From contig JALPWY010000014.1 in NCBI GenBank assembly GCA_023271875.1, positions 1-36,411 on the forward strand: a DNA stretch of 36,411 nt. Direction: 5' to 3'. This DNA comes from Nitrospinaceae bacterium (GTDB taxonomy: Bacteria; Nitrospinota; Nitrospinia; Nitrospinales; VA-1). A model generated the notes under the pieces. The model made no database searches. It was not told the origin of the DNA and was given only the letters and a program-made list of their open reading frames with translations. The translations under genes were made by a program, and so were the position numbers. Below are positions 35,177-36,411 of the stretch, one piece after another. Numbering within the stretch: the stretch's first letter is position 1; each line of letters starts with the position of its first letter.

Positions 35177-35983
35177 TTAGAATGCTATCAGAATAGAGGT
35201 TGCCAATATTACTCGGTAAATAATAAATGGCATCAGTCCTAGACGAGATACGATTCCTAGCAGCAATTTGATTGACAAATAACCAACAGCAAATGATACG
35301 AAGAGTCCGACTCCTAATTGTAAACCTGATAAATGAACAGAATTTATTGGAGAAGACAAGAATTGCAGTGTTTTGTGTGCTCCCGCCGCAAGAATGATGG
35401 GTGTTCCCAATAAAAAAGAAAAACGAGCCGCTGTAGTAGGAGATAAATTCATCAACATTCCTCCTGTGATTGTAATCCCAGATCGGGAAGTCCCTGGTAA
35501 TAGCGCGATTGCCTGAGCAAAGCCTATAAAAAGTACTTGTCCTAAGGTCATTCGTGAGATATCAGCCTCAGTCGATTTTTGACTGGCTGAATAACGTTCT
35601 ACTGCAAAAAATACCAACGACCAGAATAGTAAGTTCCACGCTACAAAAATAGGGTTACGAAGTTCTTGTTCGATAAGATCTCCCCCAAGCAGTCCGATAA
35701 TACCTGCTGGAAAAGATGCCCATCCAATATGCCATGCCAACCTGTGGTAGTCAGGATCATGATCACGGTTAAACAGTGCGTAAATCAGCTTCGCTAAGTC
35801 TTGACGAAAATACATGATAATAGCTAACAGGGTGCCAAGGTGTAGTATGGCATCCATCACCAAGCCTTGATCTTTAAAATTAAATAACCTGGGAATCAGA
35901 ATAAGATGTCCAGAGCTTGAGACTGGAAGAAACTCTGTTAACCCCTGAACGATACCGAGGAGGATAATATTTATATAATCCAT
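35177..35983 (-). CDS. uppP: Undecaprenyl-diphosphatase
   Basis: UppP (BacA) dephosphorylates undecaprenyl diphosphate at the membrane so the lipid carrier can be reused for peptidoglycan, LPS and other polysaccharides. Signature motifs are VQGLTEFLPVSSSGHLILIP near the N-terminus and ALLPGTSRSGITITGGMLMN near residue 165. Several hydrophobic segments are spread along the 268 residues, the normal length. The ATG at 35983 has no clear Shine-Dalgarno. The gene converges on the secreted-protein gene. An 18-base palindrome lies about 100 bases upstream. Carrier recycling serves the WcaJ-like transferase at 4572-5978. Confidence 0.97.
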   Translation of the reverse strand: MDYINIILLGIVQGLTEFLPVSSSGHLILIPRLFNFKDQGLVMDAILHLGTLLAIIMYFRQDLAKLIYALFNRDHDPDYHRLAWHIGWASFPAGIIGLLGGDLIEQELRNPIFVAWNLLFWSLVFFAVERYSASQKSTEADISRMTLGQVLFIGFAQAIALLPGTSRSGITITGGMLMNLSPTTAARFSFLLGTPIILAAGAHKTLQFLSSPINSVHLSGLQLGVGLFVSFAVGYLSIKLLLGIVSRLGLMPFIIYRVILATSILIAF

Positions 35984-36083
35984 AAGAAGGTTTACTAATT
36001 AAAATTTGCTGGTTATAAGCGGCTATAAGGAACCTAGGAATAACTCAGGAAAATGGTGTCCTTGAGTATTGGGATGGAAAGTA

Positions 36084-36101
36084 ATGAAGTAGCTACTTCA
36101 T
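36084..36101. repeat. 18-base perfect palindrome upstream of uppP
   Basis: ATGAAGTAGCTACTTCAT is identical to its own reverse complement over 18 bases. It lies about 100 bases upstream of the uppP start codon in non-coding DNA. It is a candidate operator for a dimeric regulator. No second copy was noticed in the window. Confidence 0.55.
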
Positions 36102-36177
36102 ACGAGAAAAATTTTTGGGTAAATATATTTATTTGGACCCTCCTTTAATAGATCTTACTATCTCACAAATAAATTAT

Positions 36178-36330
36178 TCAACTAAAATTAGTAGGAAGAA
36201 GTAAGACCTTATTAAATTGCTGGTTTTTTGAATTTATGATATCGTACGCCTGTTTTGGTTCTCTGTTTGTATAAGCACAGTACCTGCCTCCCGGGTTGTT
36301 TTCCTCTTCTGTGGAGGAATGGTTTTCCAT
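36178..36330 (-). CDS. Possible 50-aa hypothetical protein
   Basis: The ORF runs from ATG 36330 to a TGA at 36178-36180. It encodes a polar product beginning MENHSSTEEENNPGGRYCAY and later containing KQAYDIINSKNQQFNKVLLL. The composition is balanced and reads like protein rather than random AT-rich translation. There is no Shine-Dalgarno before the ATG and I recognise no family. A stop codon lies in frame six codons upstream, so the start cannot be far off. It is on the same strand as uppP, 194 bases upstream of it. Confidence 0.35.
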   Translation of the reverse strand: MENHSSTEEENNPGGRYCAYTNREPKQAYDIINSKNQQFNKVLLLPTNFS

Positions 36331-36411
36331 AAATAAATCAGTATAAATCTATTTTTGTCTTGATTTTGGCCTCTTTGTTTCCTAAGAGTCTTTGATCGAA
36401 CTTATTTTTAT

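Larger units (their letters stand above)
35984..36411. other. Mostly non-coding right end of the window
   Basis: No large ORF, tRNA or known RNA is visible here. The region holds the palindrome at 36084-36101 and a possible 50-codon minus-strand ORF at 36178-36330. On the minus strand, near 36145, there is an AAAGGAGGG Shine-Dalgarno-like sequence with no usable start codon close behind it. A TTCCTC/GAGGAA hairpin lies at 36301-36319, without a T-run. The window ends inside this gap. Confidence 0.5.

Noticed and set aside
36240-36330. Structured RNA (6S-like or similar) at the right end
   Set aside because: Small hairpins exist (TTCCTC/GAGGAA, ATGG/CCAT), but no conserved element of 6S, SRP RNA, tmRNA or tRNA could be matched.

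Overview
The window comes from a Gram-negative, AT-rich bacterium with a lipopolysaccharide outer membrane. KdsB, an LptF-type permease, the LptC-LptA-LptB set, UppP and a lipid-anchored TPR protein all point that way. The run lptC-lptA-lptB-rpoN-hpf-ptsN-ptsI is the arrangement usual in Proteobacteria and related phyla. A marine deltaproteobacterial or Nitrospinota-like lineage would fit the gene mix and base composition, but this is inference; no rRNA or other phylogenetic marker was tested. No rRNA, tRNA, CRISPR array, insertion sequence or phage gene was seen.

Layout. At 109-2034 (+) are serine acetyltransferase and a cysteine desulfurase, a cysteine/sulfur pair. A 285-base gap then carries two promoter candidates, one of them a perfect sigma-54 consensus, in front of a CpoB/YbgF-like lipoprotein. 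From 3421 to 8436 (+) lie a surface-polysaccharide glycosyltransferase, a polyprenyl-phosphate sugar transferase, kdsB and pyrG. lptF (-) and lipA (+) diverge. Two tiny membrane-protein ORFs follow, then a complete yejABEF-type peptide ABC importer on the minus strand (11345-17714). ispG, tig and a Rieske ferredoxin (+) follow.

From 21041 to about 31706 almost everything is on the minus strand. In transcription order: an unknown protein, nnr, tsaE, lptC, lptA, lptB, rpoN, hpf, ptsN, ptsI, metK and a second unknown protein. This links LPS export, sigma-54, ribosome hibernation and the nitrogen-type phosphotransferase system, but HPr, HPr kinase and RapZ are absent from the locus.

The right end (+) has a glutathione-peroxidase-like protein, a eukaryotic-type UDP-glucose pyrophosphorylase, a 591-base AT-rich gap, and a small secreted cysteine-containing protein. 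That protein is preceded by a translationally coupled 21-codon ORF and followed by a strong terminator. uppP (-) and a mostly non-coding tail with an 18-base perfect palindrome close the window.

Most genes are ordinary core genes. The parts that deserve attention are the sigma-54 promoter, the secreted-protein cassette, and several motif-level oddities in otherwise standard enzymes. Start codons are often TTG or GTG, and many starts lack a clear Shine-Dalgarno, so the few very strong ones (34541, 31808, 6788) stand out.
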